From Nocardioides daphniae (GTDB lineage Bacteria > Actinomycetota > Actinomycetes > Propionibacteriales > Nocardioidaceae), in the NCBI RefSeq assembly GCF_004777465.1, contig NZ_CP038462.1, positions 3,038,001 through 3,102,000 of the forward strand: a stretch of 64,000 nucleotides of DNA. Reading direction: 5' to 3'. A model generated the notes under the pieces. That model searched no databases. It was not told the origin of the DNA and worked only from the letters and a program-made list of their open reading frames with translations. Shown here piece by piece: positions 26,653 to 35,945 of the stretch; position 1 is the stretch's first letter; each line of letters starts with the position of its first letter. The position numbers and the translations under genes were made by a program.

Positions 26653-27900
26653 TCAGTCCGCCGCGCGCAGGGCGGCGCCGTCGCCGCCCACGGGCTCGTC
26701 GAGCAGCTCGGCGAGCTTGGGGCTGATCCCCCAGGTGCCGACGAGCTCCTCGTACTCCTTGCGCACGCCGCCGCCCTTCACCCTGCTGCCGGTGCGGATG
26801 GCGCGCAGCAGCGTGTTGCGCGGGGTGTGGGCCGACTCGACGAACTCAACGACGTCGACCTTGTAGCCCTCGAGGCGCATCAGCGAGGCGCGCAGCGCGT
26901 CGGTGAGGGTGTCGGCGAACCGCTCGCGCAGGATTCCGTGACGGGTCAGCGCGGCGTAGGGCGACGGCGTACGCGCCTTGCGCAGCTGGGCGGCGATGTC
27001 GTGGTGGCAGCAGGGCGCGGCGAGCACGAGCGAGGCGCCCCACTCGACCGCGCGGTGCAGGGCCTCGTCGGTGGCGGTGTCGCAGGCGTGCAGCGCGAGG
27101 ACGACGTCGGGGGCCGGGTCGAGGACCGCGTCGGCGATGGTGCCGACGACGAAGTCGGCCTCGATGCCGAGCTCGGCGGCCACCTTCGTGTTGTGGTCGG
27201 CGGACTGCTGCTTCACGTCCACGCCGGTGACGTGCACCGGGAGCTTGCGTACGTGGGTGAGGTAGCGCTGGGCGGCGAAGGTCAGGTAGGCGTTGCCGCA
27301 GCCGAGGTCGACGATGCGCAGCGGGTCGGCCTTCGAGGGCTGGCGCAGCGCCTTCTTCTTGAGCGCGTCGGTGATGGAGGCGTCGAGGAGGCGGAGGAAC
27401 TCCTCGACCTGGCGGTACTTGGCCTGACGGGTCGGCTTGACCTTGCCGTCGGCGGTCGAGATGCCCACCGCGAGCAGCACCGGGTCGTCCTCCGCGAGGA
27501 GGCGCTCCTTGGCCTGGTCGTGACTGCGCTCGACCTCGACGGCCTCGGCGCGGGCGGTGACGTTGACCATCGCCTCGAGTTTCTTGGTGACGCGGACCTG
27601 CACCTGCTCCGTGGTGGTCTCGACGTGCCAGTTGCCGAAGGGCTCGTCCAGCAGGGCGTCGACGACCTCGCGCAGGTCGCCGTCGGCGGTGTGGTTGGAG
27701 GTGTGCGCCTGCGTCTCGTCGTACCGCACGACCTGCAGGTGGCGGCCGGCCTTGAGGTCGACCCAGCGCAGCTCGACCCGCTTCCAGTCGGGCGTCTCGC
27801 CCTTCTGACGGCCCGAGGCGACGGCACGCACGAGCGTGGCGTCGTCGAGGAGCATCGCACGGACGCGCATGAGGGCACGGAGCAGGGGTTCAGCAGCCAT
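26653..27900 (-). CDS. Class I SAM-dependent methyltransferase, METTL25/RRNAD1-like
   Basis: A protein of about 415 residues. The SAM-binding motif is IVDLGCGNAYLTFAAQRYL, at the middle of the chain, followed by VHVTGVDVKQQSADHN and the motif LALHACDTATDEALHRAV, then LAAPCCHHDIAAQL. This HACDTATD/PCCHH arrangement marks the METTL25/RRNAD1-like group, whose eukaryotic members act on rRNA or protein; the bacterial role is not known to me. The N-terminal 180 residues have no recognised domain. The ATG at 27900 is taken as start; a GTG 15 bases upstream is also possible. Confidence 0.8.
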   Translation of the reverse strand: MAAEPLLRALMRVRAMLLDDATLVRAVASGRQKGETPDWKRVELRWVDLKAGRHLQVVRYDETQAHTSNHTADGDLREVVDALLDEPFGNWHVETTTEQVQVRVTKKLEAMVNVTARAEAVEVERSHDQAKERLLAEDDPVLLAVGISTADGKVKPTRQAKYRQVEEFLRLLDASITDALKKKALRQPSKADPLRIVDLGCGNAYLTFAAQRYLTHVRKLPVHVTGVDVKQQSADHNTKVAAELGIEADFVVGTIADAVLDPAPDVVLALHACDTATDEALHRAVEWGASLVLAAPCCHHDIAAQLRKARTPSPYAALTRHGILRERFADTLTDALRASLMRLEGYKVDVVEFVESAHTPRNTLLRAIRTGSRVKGGGVRKEYEELVGTWGISPKLAELLDEPVGGDGAALRAAD

Positions 27901-27936
27901 CGAACTCTGGGTCACTTCACTCTTCGTCGCGTCGCG

Positions 27937-28023
27937 TCACTTCACCAGGGCGGCGATGACGGCGATCAGGATCAGGGCGCCCAAGGAGATCGGGATGACG
28001 AGTCGACGCTGCTTGGGGGTCAT
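27937..28023 (-). CDS. 28-residue membrane peptide
   Basis: A very small gene, MTPKQRRLVIPISLGALIL followed by IAVIAALVK. It has a basic N-terminus and one membrane segment that runs to the C-terminus. TACCAT lies exactly 6 bases before the ATG with no separate ribosome-binding site, the same leaderless arrangement as at several larger genes here, which supports its being expressed. The family and function are unknown. It sits between the methyltransferase and the first DUF222/HNH gene. Confidence 0.55.
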   Translation of the reverse strand: MTPKQRRLVIPISLGALILIAVIAALVK

Positions 28024-28057
28024 TCCTCGATGGTAGGCCGCTGGGGGCTGGCCAGCG

Positions 28058-28878
28058 AAAACTGTCGGCGGCCACTGGTTGGGTTGACCCATGGAAGCCA
28101 CCACCCGCCCCGCCGACTCGGCCACTGCCGCCGAGCTGCTGCGTGAGCTGGGTGCGCACCGGCAGCTGATCGCGGCCGCGGAGGCCGAGGAGCTTGAGCT
28201 GGTCTACGCGTGGGTGGTCAGCCACCCCGCGCTCGGTGAAGGCGGGGTGCTGTCGGCTGATGAGTTCCCGGGCGGTGCGGGTACGCCGGGGGTGGCGGCC
28301 TTCACCGCGGAGCCGTTGGCGGGGGTGCTGCGGGTCTCGCCGGCATCGGCTCAGAGCTTGTTGGCTGACACGGTGGATCTGGTGCACCGGTTGCCGCGGT
28401 TGTGGGACCAGGTCCAGGCCCTCGAGGTCGCCGTGTGGAAGGCCCGCCGGATCGCGACCGCAACGCGGTCGTTGTCGCTGGAGGCAGCACGGTGGGTCGA
28501 CCGGCAGATGATCGGCGCCGCTGGCTCGATCGGCGCGGCGGCGTTGGACCGGTTGATCGCGCTCGCGGTGGCCCGCATCGACCCCGCAGGTCAGAAGGAG
28601 AAGGAAGCCGCCGAGCGGGCGAAGTGGGACGTCGACCTGACTCACCCGCGTGGCTGGGCCGGGACCAGCCAGCTGACCGCTGTCGGTGACACCGTGGCCC
28701 TTGGTGAGGTGATGGACCGGATCAGCGCCGACGCCGATGCCCTGGCTGGCGCCGGGGACGCCGACACAGTCGGGGCGCGGCGGGTAAAGGCACTGCTCTC
28801 GCTCGCTCGCGAAGGTGTCGACCAGCTCGCGTTCGGGTTCGCCGCCGCCGACGCCGCTGCGTCCAAGACCGGTCGCGG
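28058..28878 (+). repeat. Duplicated 0.8-kb segment, copy 1 (other copy 59937-60757)
   Basis: Starting at AAAACTGTCGG, 33 bases before the ATG, through the first 788 bases of the coding region, this matches 59937-60757 with about 14 differences by eye, half of them in one 21-base cluster. Beyond GGTCGCGG similarity falls sharply. Upstream flanks are unrelated. There are no terminal inverted repeats or target-site duplications. Confidence 0.85.
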
Positions 28879-29481
28879 GGCGCCGAGGCAGGCGCTCAAG
28901 GTGTACGTCCACGCCTCGTTGGCGGACCTGGCCACGCTCGGCCGGTCCGGTAACGGCAGCCAGACCGGCGCAGAGGTGGCGATTGCCGAGGTCGAGCGGT
29001 TCGGCCCGATCACCACCGACCTCCTCAAGCAGTGGCTCGGCGGCACGAAGGTGACCGTCACGCCAGTCCTCGACCTCGCCGACACCACCTGGAGCCCGCC
29101 GCACGATCCGCCGCCGCGGACGCGGGACCAGGTGGTGCTGCGACACCACGGGTGCGTCTTCCCGTTCTGCGGCCGCGACGCCCGCGCCGGGGACCTCGAC
29201 CACGTCGTTCCTTGGGACCCCGACGGGCATGCAACTCCGGGGACCACACCCGACAACCTGGCGCCCCTGTGCCGACGCCACCACCGCGCCAAGACCGACG
29301 GACGCTGGCGCTACGTCGTACTCACCGATCGCACGGCCGACCCACCCGGAAGGCCGGACACCAGACCCGGTCACCCACCCGACCACCTCTGGACCGACCC
29401 CACGGCCAGACCTTCCTCGTCACCGGCGGCCGGACCATCGCCATGGATGATCGACAGGCCCCGGCTACTCTCGAACCATGA
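28091..29481 (+). CDS. DUF222/HNH endonuclease (13E12 type), copy 1 (one frameshift)
   Basis: A protein of about 463 residues with an N-terminal DUF222 domain and a C-terminal HNH nuclease domain (CVFPFCGRDARAGDLDHVVP, then NLAPLCRRHHRAKTDG) carrying the Cys pairs and the Asp-His catalytic pair. This family is multicopy in actinobacteria (REP13E12 in mycobacteria). The frame breaks near 29405: restoring one C to the CCCC run gives PHGQTFLVTGG, as in the second copy, and a stop at 29481 that overlaps the next gene. The start has no ribosome-binding site. The leader shared with copy 2 ends GGTTGGGTTGACCC directly before the ATG. Confidence 0.88.
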
Positions 29482-30644
29482 GCGTCACCCCTACCGCCGT
29501 CACCCTGCGTCCGTTCCTCGGCTGGCTCCACCCGGCCGAGGGCCAGGCGGTCGACCCTGCCGACGTGCTCGACCACCTGCGCACCAACGGCGTGCTCGGC
29601 TCGGTGCAGGACGGTCCCGTGGGCGTCGACGAGGCGTGCACGATCGTCCTGCTGGTCGACGACGTCGACCGCGTCCAGGTGCTGCGTGACGGCAAGGTCC
29701 GTGCCGGCGCCCCGCTGAGCACGTTCGGCCCGGCGCTCGCCGAGTCGCTCGGCCTCGAGCTGGTCATCGGCGACGAGGCGTGGGGTGGCTTCGAGGAGGG
29801 CGACGAGGAGGAGGACGTCCCCGACGTCATGCTCTGCCGTGCCGTCGACTCCTCCCTCCCGCTGCTCGCCCACGACCTCGGGGCCCTCGACGCGACCCAC
29901 GTCGGCGGCTGGACGCTGGTCCGCTTCGACGAGGCGTACGTCGCCCCCGACGACCACGGCTGGCTGCCGAGCGACCTGCCCGCCGTCCTCCTGCACCGCC
30001 ACGGGCGTACGCGCGAGATCCAGGTCCTCACCGCGTGGAACGACACCATCGGCCACGCCCTCACCCACGAGCCACACCTGCAGCCGGCCTTCGCCGAGGT
30101 CGACGACCCCGCCGTCGCCGGCCTGACCAACCCGCACCTGGCCGTCGACTCCGACCTGCGCGAGGTGCTCACCCACCCGCGCTTCCGCCACCTCGACGTG
30201 GCGAAGGTGGCCGACGTGCTCCAGTCCCCGATGGACGAGCAGTGGACCGCCCGCGTCCTCGCTGCGCTCGGCCTGCCGACGCTGGCCGCCGACGTGCACG
30301 AGGGCCGCGCCGAGCTCCCCGACTCGTCCCGCTTCGAGGCCGCGTCGATGGCCCGCTCGGTCGTCGACACCGTCCTGCGCTACTACGACGCGCCGGCCGA
30401 GGAGGTCGCGCGTCGGACTGCGTACGGCCGTCTCTACGACCGGGTGCAGCGCAACCGCGTCGCCACCGGCGCCGTGCTCACCGCCGAGGTCGCTGCCTCC
30501 GCCGCGATGCTGACCGCCGGCGTACGCCCGGGGCGCAGCGCTGCCGCTCGCACCGCCCTCGTCTCGGGAGCGGTCTTCACGCTGCTCGATGCCGCCATGG
30601 GCACGGCCCTGGCCGTACGCCGCTTCGGTCGCCGCCACACCTGA
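29478..30644 (+). CDS. Orphan protein with C-terminal hydrophobic segments
   Basis: A 388-residue protein I do not recognise. The N-terminal 330 residues are soluble and acidic, with an E/D-rich stretch (GFEEGDEEEDVPD) near residue 105. The last 50 residues contain two weak hydrophobic helices (AVLTAEVAASAAMLTAGV and ALVSGAVFTLLDAAMGTAL), so it is probably anchored by its C-terminus. It overlaps the corrected stop of the HNH gene by 4 bases, but TACTCT lies exactly 6 bases before its ATG, so it likely also has its own leaderless promoter. Convergent with the FAD/Fe-S oxidoreductase gene. Confidence 0.75.
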   Translation: MSVTPTAVTLRPFLGWLHPAEGQAVDPADVLDHLRTNGVLGSVQDGPVGVDEACTIVLLVDDVDRVQVLRDGKVRAGAPLSTFGPALAESLGLELVIGDEAWGGFEEGDEEEDVPDVMLCRAVDSSLPLLAHDLGALDATHVGGWTLVRFDEAYVAPDDHGWLPSDLPAVLLHRHGRTREIQVLTAWNDTIGHALTHEPHLQPAFAEVDDPAVAGLTNPHLAVDSDLREVLTHPRFRHLDVAKVADVLQSPMDEQWTARVLAALGLPTLAADVHEGRAELPDSSRFEAASMARSVVDTVLRYYDAPAEEVARRTAYGRLYDRVQRNRVATGAVLTAEVAASAAMLTAGVRPGRSAAARTALVSGAVFTLLDAAMGTALAVRRFGRRHT

Positions 30645-30646
30645 GG

Positions 30647-33415
30647 TCAGGCTCCCGCCAGCAGCTCCGCCAACGTCAGCACCTCACGCCCGGCCAGGTC
30701 GGTGACCTGGGTCCGGCACGACATCCCGTCGGCCAGCACCACAGCGTCGGGATGCGCACGCAACGCAGGCAGCAGGTGGGTCTCGGCGACCGCCACCGAC
30801 ACCTCGTGGTGGCCCTTCTCCACGCCGAAGTTGCCGGCCAGGCCGCAGCACCCGGACACCTTCACGACCGTCGCGCCTGTCCGCCGCAGCAGCGCCTCGT
30901 CCGGAGCGAAGCCGCCGACGGCGTACTGGTGGCAGTGCGGCTGCACCACGACCGTCCTCCCGGTCAGGTCCGGCAGCCGCACCTCAGCACGCTCCAGCAG
31001 CTCGGCCAGGGTCACCGTCGCGTCGGCCACCCGCCGCGCAGCCGCGGGGTCCGTAGCCAGGCGTACGGCGTCGCTGCGCAGCGTCGCCAGGCACGACGGC
31101 TCCAACCCGAGGACGGGCGCACCGGTGGCGACGTACGGCTCGAGCGCCGCGACGAGGGAGTCGACACTGCGGCCGGCAGCGTCGAGCTGGCCGGTGGAGA
31201 CGTACGTCAACCCGCAGCACCCGCGCGCCCCGATGACCTCCGCTCGCATCCCCGCGCCGTCCAGCACCCGGGCGGCTGCTCGGGCAGCGTCGGCCGCGAA
31301 GTGGTCGGTGAAGGTGTCGGCCCAGATCCAGACGTCTGGCGCGACGCGCGCTGCGTCGGTGGGTGCGACTCCGCTCCCCCGCAGGCGTTCGCCCGACGGC
31401 ATCGGCAGCGAGCGTCGGCCGTCCACCCCGGCCACCCGCTTGGCAGCGCGCGCCAGCAGCGAGTCTCCGGCCGCCAGCGGCATCAGCCCTCGCACCGGTG
31501 AGTTGAGAAGGGCCGGCAGTCGGCCGAGCGTGTGGTGCGTCCGCGGCCGGCGCAACCTCCCCAGCGGCCCCGCGAAGCGCTGCTGCAGCACCTCCGACTT
31601 GAGCGTCGCCATGTCGACGCCGGTCGGACAGTCGGTGGCGCACGCCTTGCACGACAGGCAGAGGTCCAGCGCCTCGGCGACCTCCGGCCCGGCCAGGTCG
31701 ATGCTGCCGCGGGCGTCCAGCGCCTCCTGAAGCACGCGCGCCCGCCCGCGGGTGGAGTCCTTCTCGTTGCGCGTCGCCTGCCACGACGGGCACATGACAC
31801 CGGGTGAGTGGGCAGAGACGCACTTGCCGACGCCGGTGCAGCGGTGCGCCTCGCCGGCCAGGTCGTCCACGAGCCGCAGCCCCGGCACCGCACGCACGGC
31901 CCGCGCGGGGCGCAGGTCGGCCACCAGCGGCGCGGGGTCGACCAGCACTCCGGGGTTGAGCAGGCCGTCGGGATCCGCGGCCGCCTTCACCGCGGTGAAG
32001 AGCTCGAGCGAGCGGGCGTCGTACATCAGCGGCAGCAGCTCGGAGCGCGCCCGCCCGTCGCCGTGCTCCCCCGACAGCGAGCCGCCGTGCGCGGCGAGCG
32101 CCACCGCGCACTCCCGCAGGAACGCCTCGAACCGCCCACCCCCGTCGGTGAAGTCGAAGTCGATCCGCACGTGCACGCAGCCGTCGCCGAAGTGGCCGTA
32201 GGGCACGCCGTCGAGGTCGTGGGCGCGCAGCAGCGCGTCGAACTCCCGCAGCCAGGCCCCCAGCCGCTCGGGCGGCACCGCCGCGTCCTCCCAGCCGGCG
32301 TGGGCCGGCCGCGTCAACGACCGGGCCGCCAGCCCGGCGCCGTCCTCACGAATCCGCCAGAGCAACGCCTGCTGGGTCGGGTCCGTGACGACCGACGCCT
32401 CCAGCGCACCGGCCGCTGCGAGCACAGCGCGTGCCCGCTCCCCAGCGACCCCGGCGTCCTCGCCGGTCACCTCCGCGAAGAGCCATCCGGCGCCCCGCGG
32501 CAGCGCTGGCGGCGAGGTCACCAGCCGCACGATCCGCTCGTCCAACCCCTCGCAGGCGACCAGCCCGTCGACCGCCAGCAACCCCGGCACGGCGTCCGCC
32601 GCCTCGACCATCGACGCGTAGCCGAGCACCACCAGCTGGCGCACCGGCGCGTCCCGCACCAGCCGCACGGTCGCCGCCTCGACCAGCGCCAACGTCCCCT
32701 CGCTGCCCACGACGAAGCGCTCCGGCCGCAGCCGCTCGGGCAGCAGGTGCTCGAGCGCATAGCCGCTGACCTGCCGGGAGAACTGCCCGAACCGGGTCCG
32801 CACGTGCCCCAGGTCGGCGGCGGCGACCGCGGCGACCCGGCCGGCGACGCCGTCGCTGACGCCGGGCGCCAGCCGCTGCCGCTCGCCGGTGCCCCACAGC
32901 ACGTCGAGCGCCTCGACGTTGTCACTCGTACGCCCGTAGCCCAGCGCCCGCGACCCGCACGCGTTGTTGCCGACCATCCCGCCGACCGTGCAGCGGGTGT
33001 GCGTCGAGGGGTCGGGGCCGAAGCGCCACCCCGCCGCGACCGCACGGTGCTGGAGCGCCGCGTGCACCACGCCGGGCTCGACGACGGCGGTCCCGGACTC
33101 GAGGTCGAACTCACGGATCCGGGTCAGGTGGCGCGAGGTGTCGACGACGATCCCCGGCCCGACGGCGTTGCCGGCGATCGAGGTGCCGGCTCCGCGCATG
33201 GTGAGCGGAGTGCCGGTCTCCCGCGCGACGGCCAGCACGGCGGAGAGCTCGTCGGTGTGCCAAGGCCGCACCACCACCCTCGGCAGCACCCGGTAGAGCG
33301 ACGCGTCGGCCGCGTACAGCGCCCGGTCGAGGTCGCTGGCCCCGACGTCGTGCACGCCGACCGCAGCCAGGGCCGCGACCAGGTCCTGCGCGCTCACGCC
33401 CGGCACGGCGCGCAC
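30647..33415 (-). CDS. FAD- and 4Fe-4S-containing D-2-hydroxyacid dehydrogenase family protein
   Basis: A 922-residue fusion of two modules. Residues 40-480 form a vanillyl-alcohol-oxidase-type FAD domain (TMRGAGTSIAGNAVGPGIVV, TVGGMVGNNACGSRALGYG) with an FAD-oxidase C domain (YGHFGDGCVHVRIDFDF). Residues 520-620 form a ferredoxin-like region with CTGVGKC and CLSCKACATDCPTGVDMATL. The C-terminal 250 residues have two cysteine-rich CCG motifs (GARGCCGLTY, VSGCCGLAGNFG). Such proteins oxidise D-lactate, D-2-hydroxyglutarate or glycolate and pass electrons on; the substrate is not determinable here. GTG start, directly after the stop of the upstream gene. Confidence 0.88.
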   Translation of the reverse strand: MRAVPGVSAQDLVAALAAVGVHDVGASDLDRALYAADASLYRVLPRVVVRPWHTDELSAVLAVARETGTPLTMRGAGTSIAGNAVGPGIVVDTSRHLTRIREFDLESGTAVVEPGVVHAALQHRAVAAGWRFGPDPSTHTRCTVGGMVGNNACGSRALGYGRTSDNVEALDVLWGTGERQRLAPGVSDGVAGRVAAVAAADLGHVRTRFGQFSRQVSGYALEHLLPERLRPERFVVGSEGTLALVEAATVRLVRDAPVRQLVVLGYASMVEAADAVPGLLAVDGLVACEGLDERIVRLVTSPPALPRGAGWLFAEVTGEDAGVAGERARAVLAAAGALEASVVTDPTQQALLWRIREDGAGLAARSLTRPAHAGWEDAAVPPERLGAWLREFDALLRAHDLDGVPYGHFGDGCVHVRIDFDFTDGGGRFEAFLRECAVALAAHGGSLSGEHGDGRARSELLPLMYDARSLELFTAVKAAADPDGLLNPGVLVDPAPLVADLRPARAVRAVPGLRLVDDLAGEAHRCTGVGKCVSAHSPGVMCPSWQATRNEKDSTRGRARVLQEALDARGSIDLAGPEVAEALDLCLSCKACATDCPTGVDMATLKSEVLQQRFAGPLGRLRRPRTHHTLGRLPALLNSPVRGLMPLAAGDSLLARAAKRVAGVDGRRSLPMPSGERLRGSGVAPTDAARVAPDVWIWADTFTDHFAADAARAAARVLDGAGMRAEVIGARGCCGLTYVSTGQLDAAGRSVDSLVAALEPYVATGAPVLGLEPSCLATLRSDAVRLATDPAAARRVADATVTLAELLERAEVRLPDLTGRTVVVQPHCHQYAVGGFAPDEALLRRTGATVVKVSGCCGLAGNFGVEKGHHEVSVAVAETHLLPALRAHPDAVVLADGMSCRTQVTDLAGREVLTLAELLAGA

Positions 33416-33919
33416 TCAGGCCTCGGGCACGTCGCGGTAGAAGCGGTTGCGACGCAGGATCACGACGGTCAGGACGACGCAGAGCAGCGCAATGACCCCG
33501 ACGACGTACCACCCCAGCGCTCCGGACATCTCGCCCCGCCGCGTCGCCAGCACCATCGCCGGGCAGATGGCGACGACCAGCGCGATCATCCAGCCGTTGA
33601 CCAGCGCCATGTCGACCGCAAGCCGCTCCCTCGCGACCGCCTCGTTCTCGGGGCGCGACCAGAACTCCTTGCGCGGGATGTTGACCATCGACCAGTGCAA
33701 CCGGTCCGACGCGTGCGACAGCCACGCGACGAAGAGCCAGGCAGCGACGACGATCGACCCAACCACGCCGACCAGCTCGGTGCGGGTGCCCCAGCTGTCG
33801 GGCTCGCCGCCGGCACCGAAGTGCACGGCGATCCGACCCGAGGGCATCGCCGCCCAGCTGAGCGCCAGCACGACGAGCAGCACCGCCAGGGAGAGCAGGT
33901 TCAGCTGCCGCGGCGTCAC
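33416..33919 (-). CDS. Small integral membrane protein, DUF1648/SdpI-like
   Basis: A 167-residue protein with about four membrane segments. Near the N-terminus PSGRIAVHFGAGGEPDSWGT resembles the DUF1648 motif (P-x-x-I-P-x-H-F/W-x-x-x-G-x-P). A loop with WSMVNIPRKEFWSRPE follows. The function is unknown. The GTG start overlaps the stop of the Nudix gene by 4 bases and its own stop abuts the oxidoreductase start, so the three are one operon. Confidence 0.72.
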   Translation of the reverse strand: MTPRQLNLLSLAVLLVVLALSWAAMPSGRIAVHFGAGGEPDSWGTRTELVGVVGSIVVAAWLFVAWLSHASDRLHWSMVNIPRKEFWSRPENEAVARERLAVDMALVNGWMIALVVAICPAMVLATRRGEMSGALGWYVVGVIALLCVVLTVVILRRNRFYRDVPEA

Positions 33920-34836
33920 CGCGCGCTCCAGTGCTCCACGGCGTACCGCGCCACGTCGTGCAGCTCCACCTCGCCGGAGCGCAGGCGCGACAGCGGCACG
34001 AACTCGACCGCGTCGGTGGTGCCGCCGAGCTCGGCGACGTAGGGCTCCGCCCCCTCGGCGAGCGCAGCTTTGAAGACCAGGTGCACGCCGTGGTAGTCCT
34101 CGAGCCGCCCCTCGGGCGAGGTGCCCGTGAAGTGCTCGTCGTGCACCCCGAGCAGCTCGCCGACCTCGCAACCGACGCCGCACTCCTCGAGCACCTCGCG
34201 CGCCAGCGCGTCGGCCGGCGGCTCGCCGTGCTCGACTCCCCCGCCGGGCAGCGTCCAGGCACCGGAGTGGAAGCCGGCCGACGAGATCCGGGTCATCAGC
34301 CACTCCTCGCCGTCGGCGCCCTGTCGGGTGACGACGCCGTACGCAGCCAGCCGCTGCAGCCGCGTCGGCTGCAGGTCGCCGAGCGCGTCGGCGACCATCG
34401 CGAAGACCGGCACCTTTCCGGTGACGACGTCCGCGATCGGCTTCCAGGCCGACTCGACGGTGGAGCCGTCGACCTCCATGACCTGCGGCGCCGGGGCGTC
34501 CTTGGCGACCCACCCCTCGTAGACGATGCGCAGCGCGTGCGCGTCGACCATCCGCCCGTCACGTCGTACGCCGGGCATGTAGGCCGAGTAGACGTGGGCG
34601 GTCTCGCCGACCGCGGCAGCCAGCCCGGCCTCCTCGTAGACCTCGCGCACGACCGCGTCGCGGGGGTCCTCGCCGTGGTCGACGCCACCGCCGGGCAGCG
34701 TCCACATCTCCTGCGCGGAGATCCGCTCGGCGACGCGCGAGAGCAGGATCTCGTCGGTGCCGTCGGCGAGCGTCCGTCGGATCACCGCGTACGCAGCGAC
34801 GCGCTGGTAGCGGGGCAGGGATCCGGGCGCGTTCAT
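33916..34836 (-). CDS. Tandem Nudix hydrolase, two Nudix boxes
   Basis: A 306-residue protein with two complete Nudix domains. Each has a full GX5EX7REUXEEXGU box: GGGVDHGEDPRDAVVREV then YEEAG, and GGGVEHGEPPADALAREV then LEECG. Single Nudix proteins are half this length. Each domain is preceded by WTLPGGG. Nudix enzymes cut nucleoside diphosphates linked to another group; the substrate is unknown. On the minus strand TAGGTT lies exactly 6 bases before the ATG with no ribosome-binding site, so it is probably leaderless. It shares a short divergent promoter region with the acyltransferase gene. Confidence 0.9.
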   Translation of the reverse strand: MNAPGSLPRYQRVAAYAVIRRTLADGTDEILLSRVAERISAQEMWTLPGGGVDHGEDPRDAVVREVYEEAGLAAAVGETAHVYSAYMPGVRRDGRMVDAHALRIVYEGWVAKDAPAPQVMEVDGSTVESAWKPIADVVTGKVPVFAMVADALGDLQPTRLQRLAAYGVVTRQGADGEEWLMTRISSAGFHSGAWTLPGGGVEHGEPPADALAREVLEECGVGCEVGELLGVHDEHFTGTSPEGRLEDYHGVHLVFKAALAEGAEPYVAELGGTTDAVEFVPLSRLRSGEVELHDVARYAVEHWSAR

Positions 34837-34890
34837 GCCACCAACCTAGGTCACTCGCCCCAGACTTGATCGCTCGCCTACGGTGTCGAG

Positions 34891-35945
34891 ATGCCGACCG
34901 TGACGAGCCGACCCGGCCGGGAAGCAGCCTCCGCACCCCTCCGACGCGACCCCTGGATCGACAACGCGAAGACCGTGCTGGTCACCCTCGTGGTGGTCGG
35001 TCACTTCCTCACGATCGCCCCGGAGAGCGCCCCGGCAGCGCACGTCTACGACTTCCTCTACCTCTTCCACATCCCCGCCTTCGTGCTGGTCTCGGGTGGA
35101 CGTCGCGCAACGCGACCTGGAGCCGGCGCCACCTCACCCAGCTCGTCACGGTCTTCCTGGTCCCCTACCTCCTGCTCTCCACGGCGATGGGCTGGGTGCG
35201 GGTCAACGTCTCCGACGACGTCTCGAGCCTGGAGTCGCTGAAGCCGTGGTGGATCGACCCGTCGTGGCCGTTCTGGTACCTGCTCGCCATGGTCGTCTGG
35301 AGGCTGGCCACGCCCGTCGTGCGGCGCAGCTGGCTCTGGCTGCCCGGCGCGGTCGCGCTCAGCCTGGTGGTCGGTCGCTGGGACCTCCCGTGGCTCGACC
35401 TCAACCGGGTGATCGGGTTCCTGCCGTTCTACGTGCTCGGCGTGCACCTGCCCGGCTGGCTGACGGTGCTGCTGAAACGCCGGGTCTCGGTGCCGTTCGC
35501 ACTCGTCGCGATGGCCGGCCTGTGGTGGTTCTCCGCCCACACCGACACCTGGTTCCCGACCGAGTGGCTCTACTACCGCACGCCCTACGGCCACCTCGAC
35601 GCCTCGACCGAGCAGGGCATGGCGATCCGCGCGCTGCTGCTGGGGCTGGGTCTGGTCGGGGCCCTGTCCGTGCTGGCGCTGCTGCCCCGCAGGAAGCACG
35701 CGATCACCGCGATGGGCGCCTGGACGATGGTGGTCTACCTGCTGCACGGCTTCGTGATGCAGGGCGTGATCGCCCTCGACCTGGTCGACCTGCTGCCCGA
35801 CCACGCCTGGACGCAGGTGCTGGCGGTCGTCGCCTTCGCGGTGGCGCTCGCGTTCTTCCTCGGCTGGCCGCCGGTGGCGAGGCGGCTGTCGTGGATCGTC
35901 GACCCGGTCGACGCCGTACGCAGCCTCAGGCGCCGCCGGGGCTGA
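34891..35945 (+). CDS. Acyltransferase-3 family membrane protein (one frameshift)
   Basis: A polytopic membrane protein of about 351 residues. DPWIDNAKTVLVTLVVVGHF near the N-terminus carries the conserved Asp-N-hydrophobic-His of acyltransferase-3 proteins, which O-acylate sugars or other envelope compounds. The frame changes at about 35097: adding one base after FVLVSG gives TSRNATWSRRHLTQLV and a further eight or so membrane segments. TACGGT lies exactly 6 bases before the ATG, so it is probably leaderless. The 3' end overlaps the convergent PlsC-type gene by 20 bases. Confidence 0.82.

Noticed and set aside
28058..29481. DUF222/HNH gene as an insertion sequence or intein
   Set aside because: No terminal inverted repeats, target duplications or splicing motifs. 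It is a family known to be multicopy but not a transposon.
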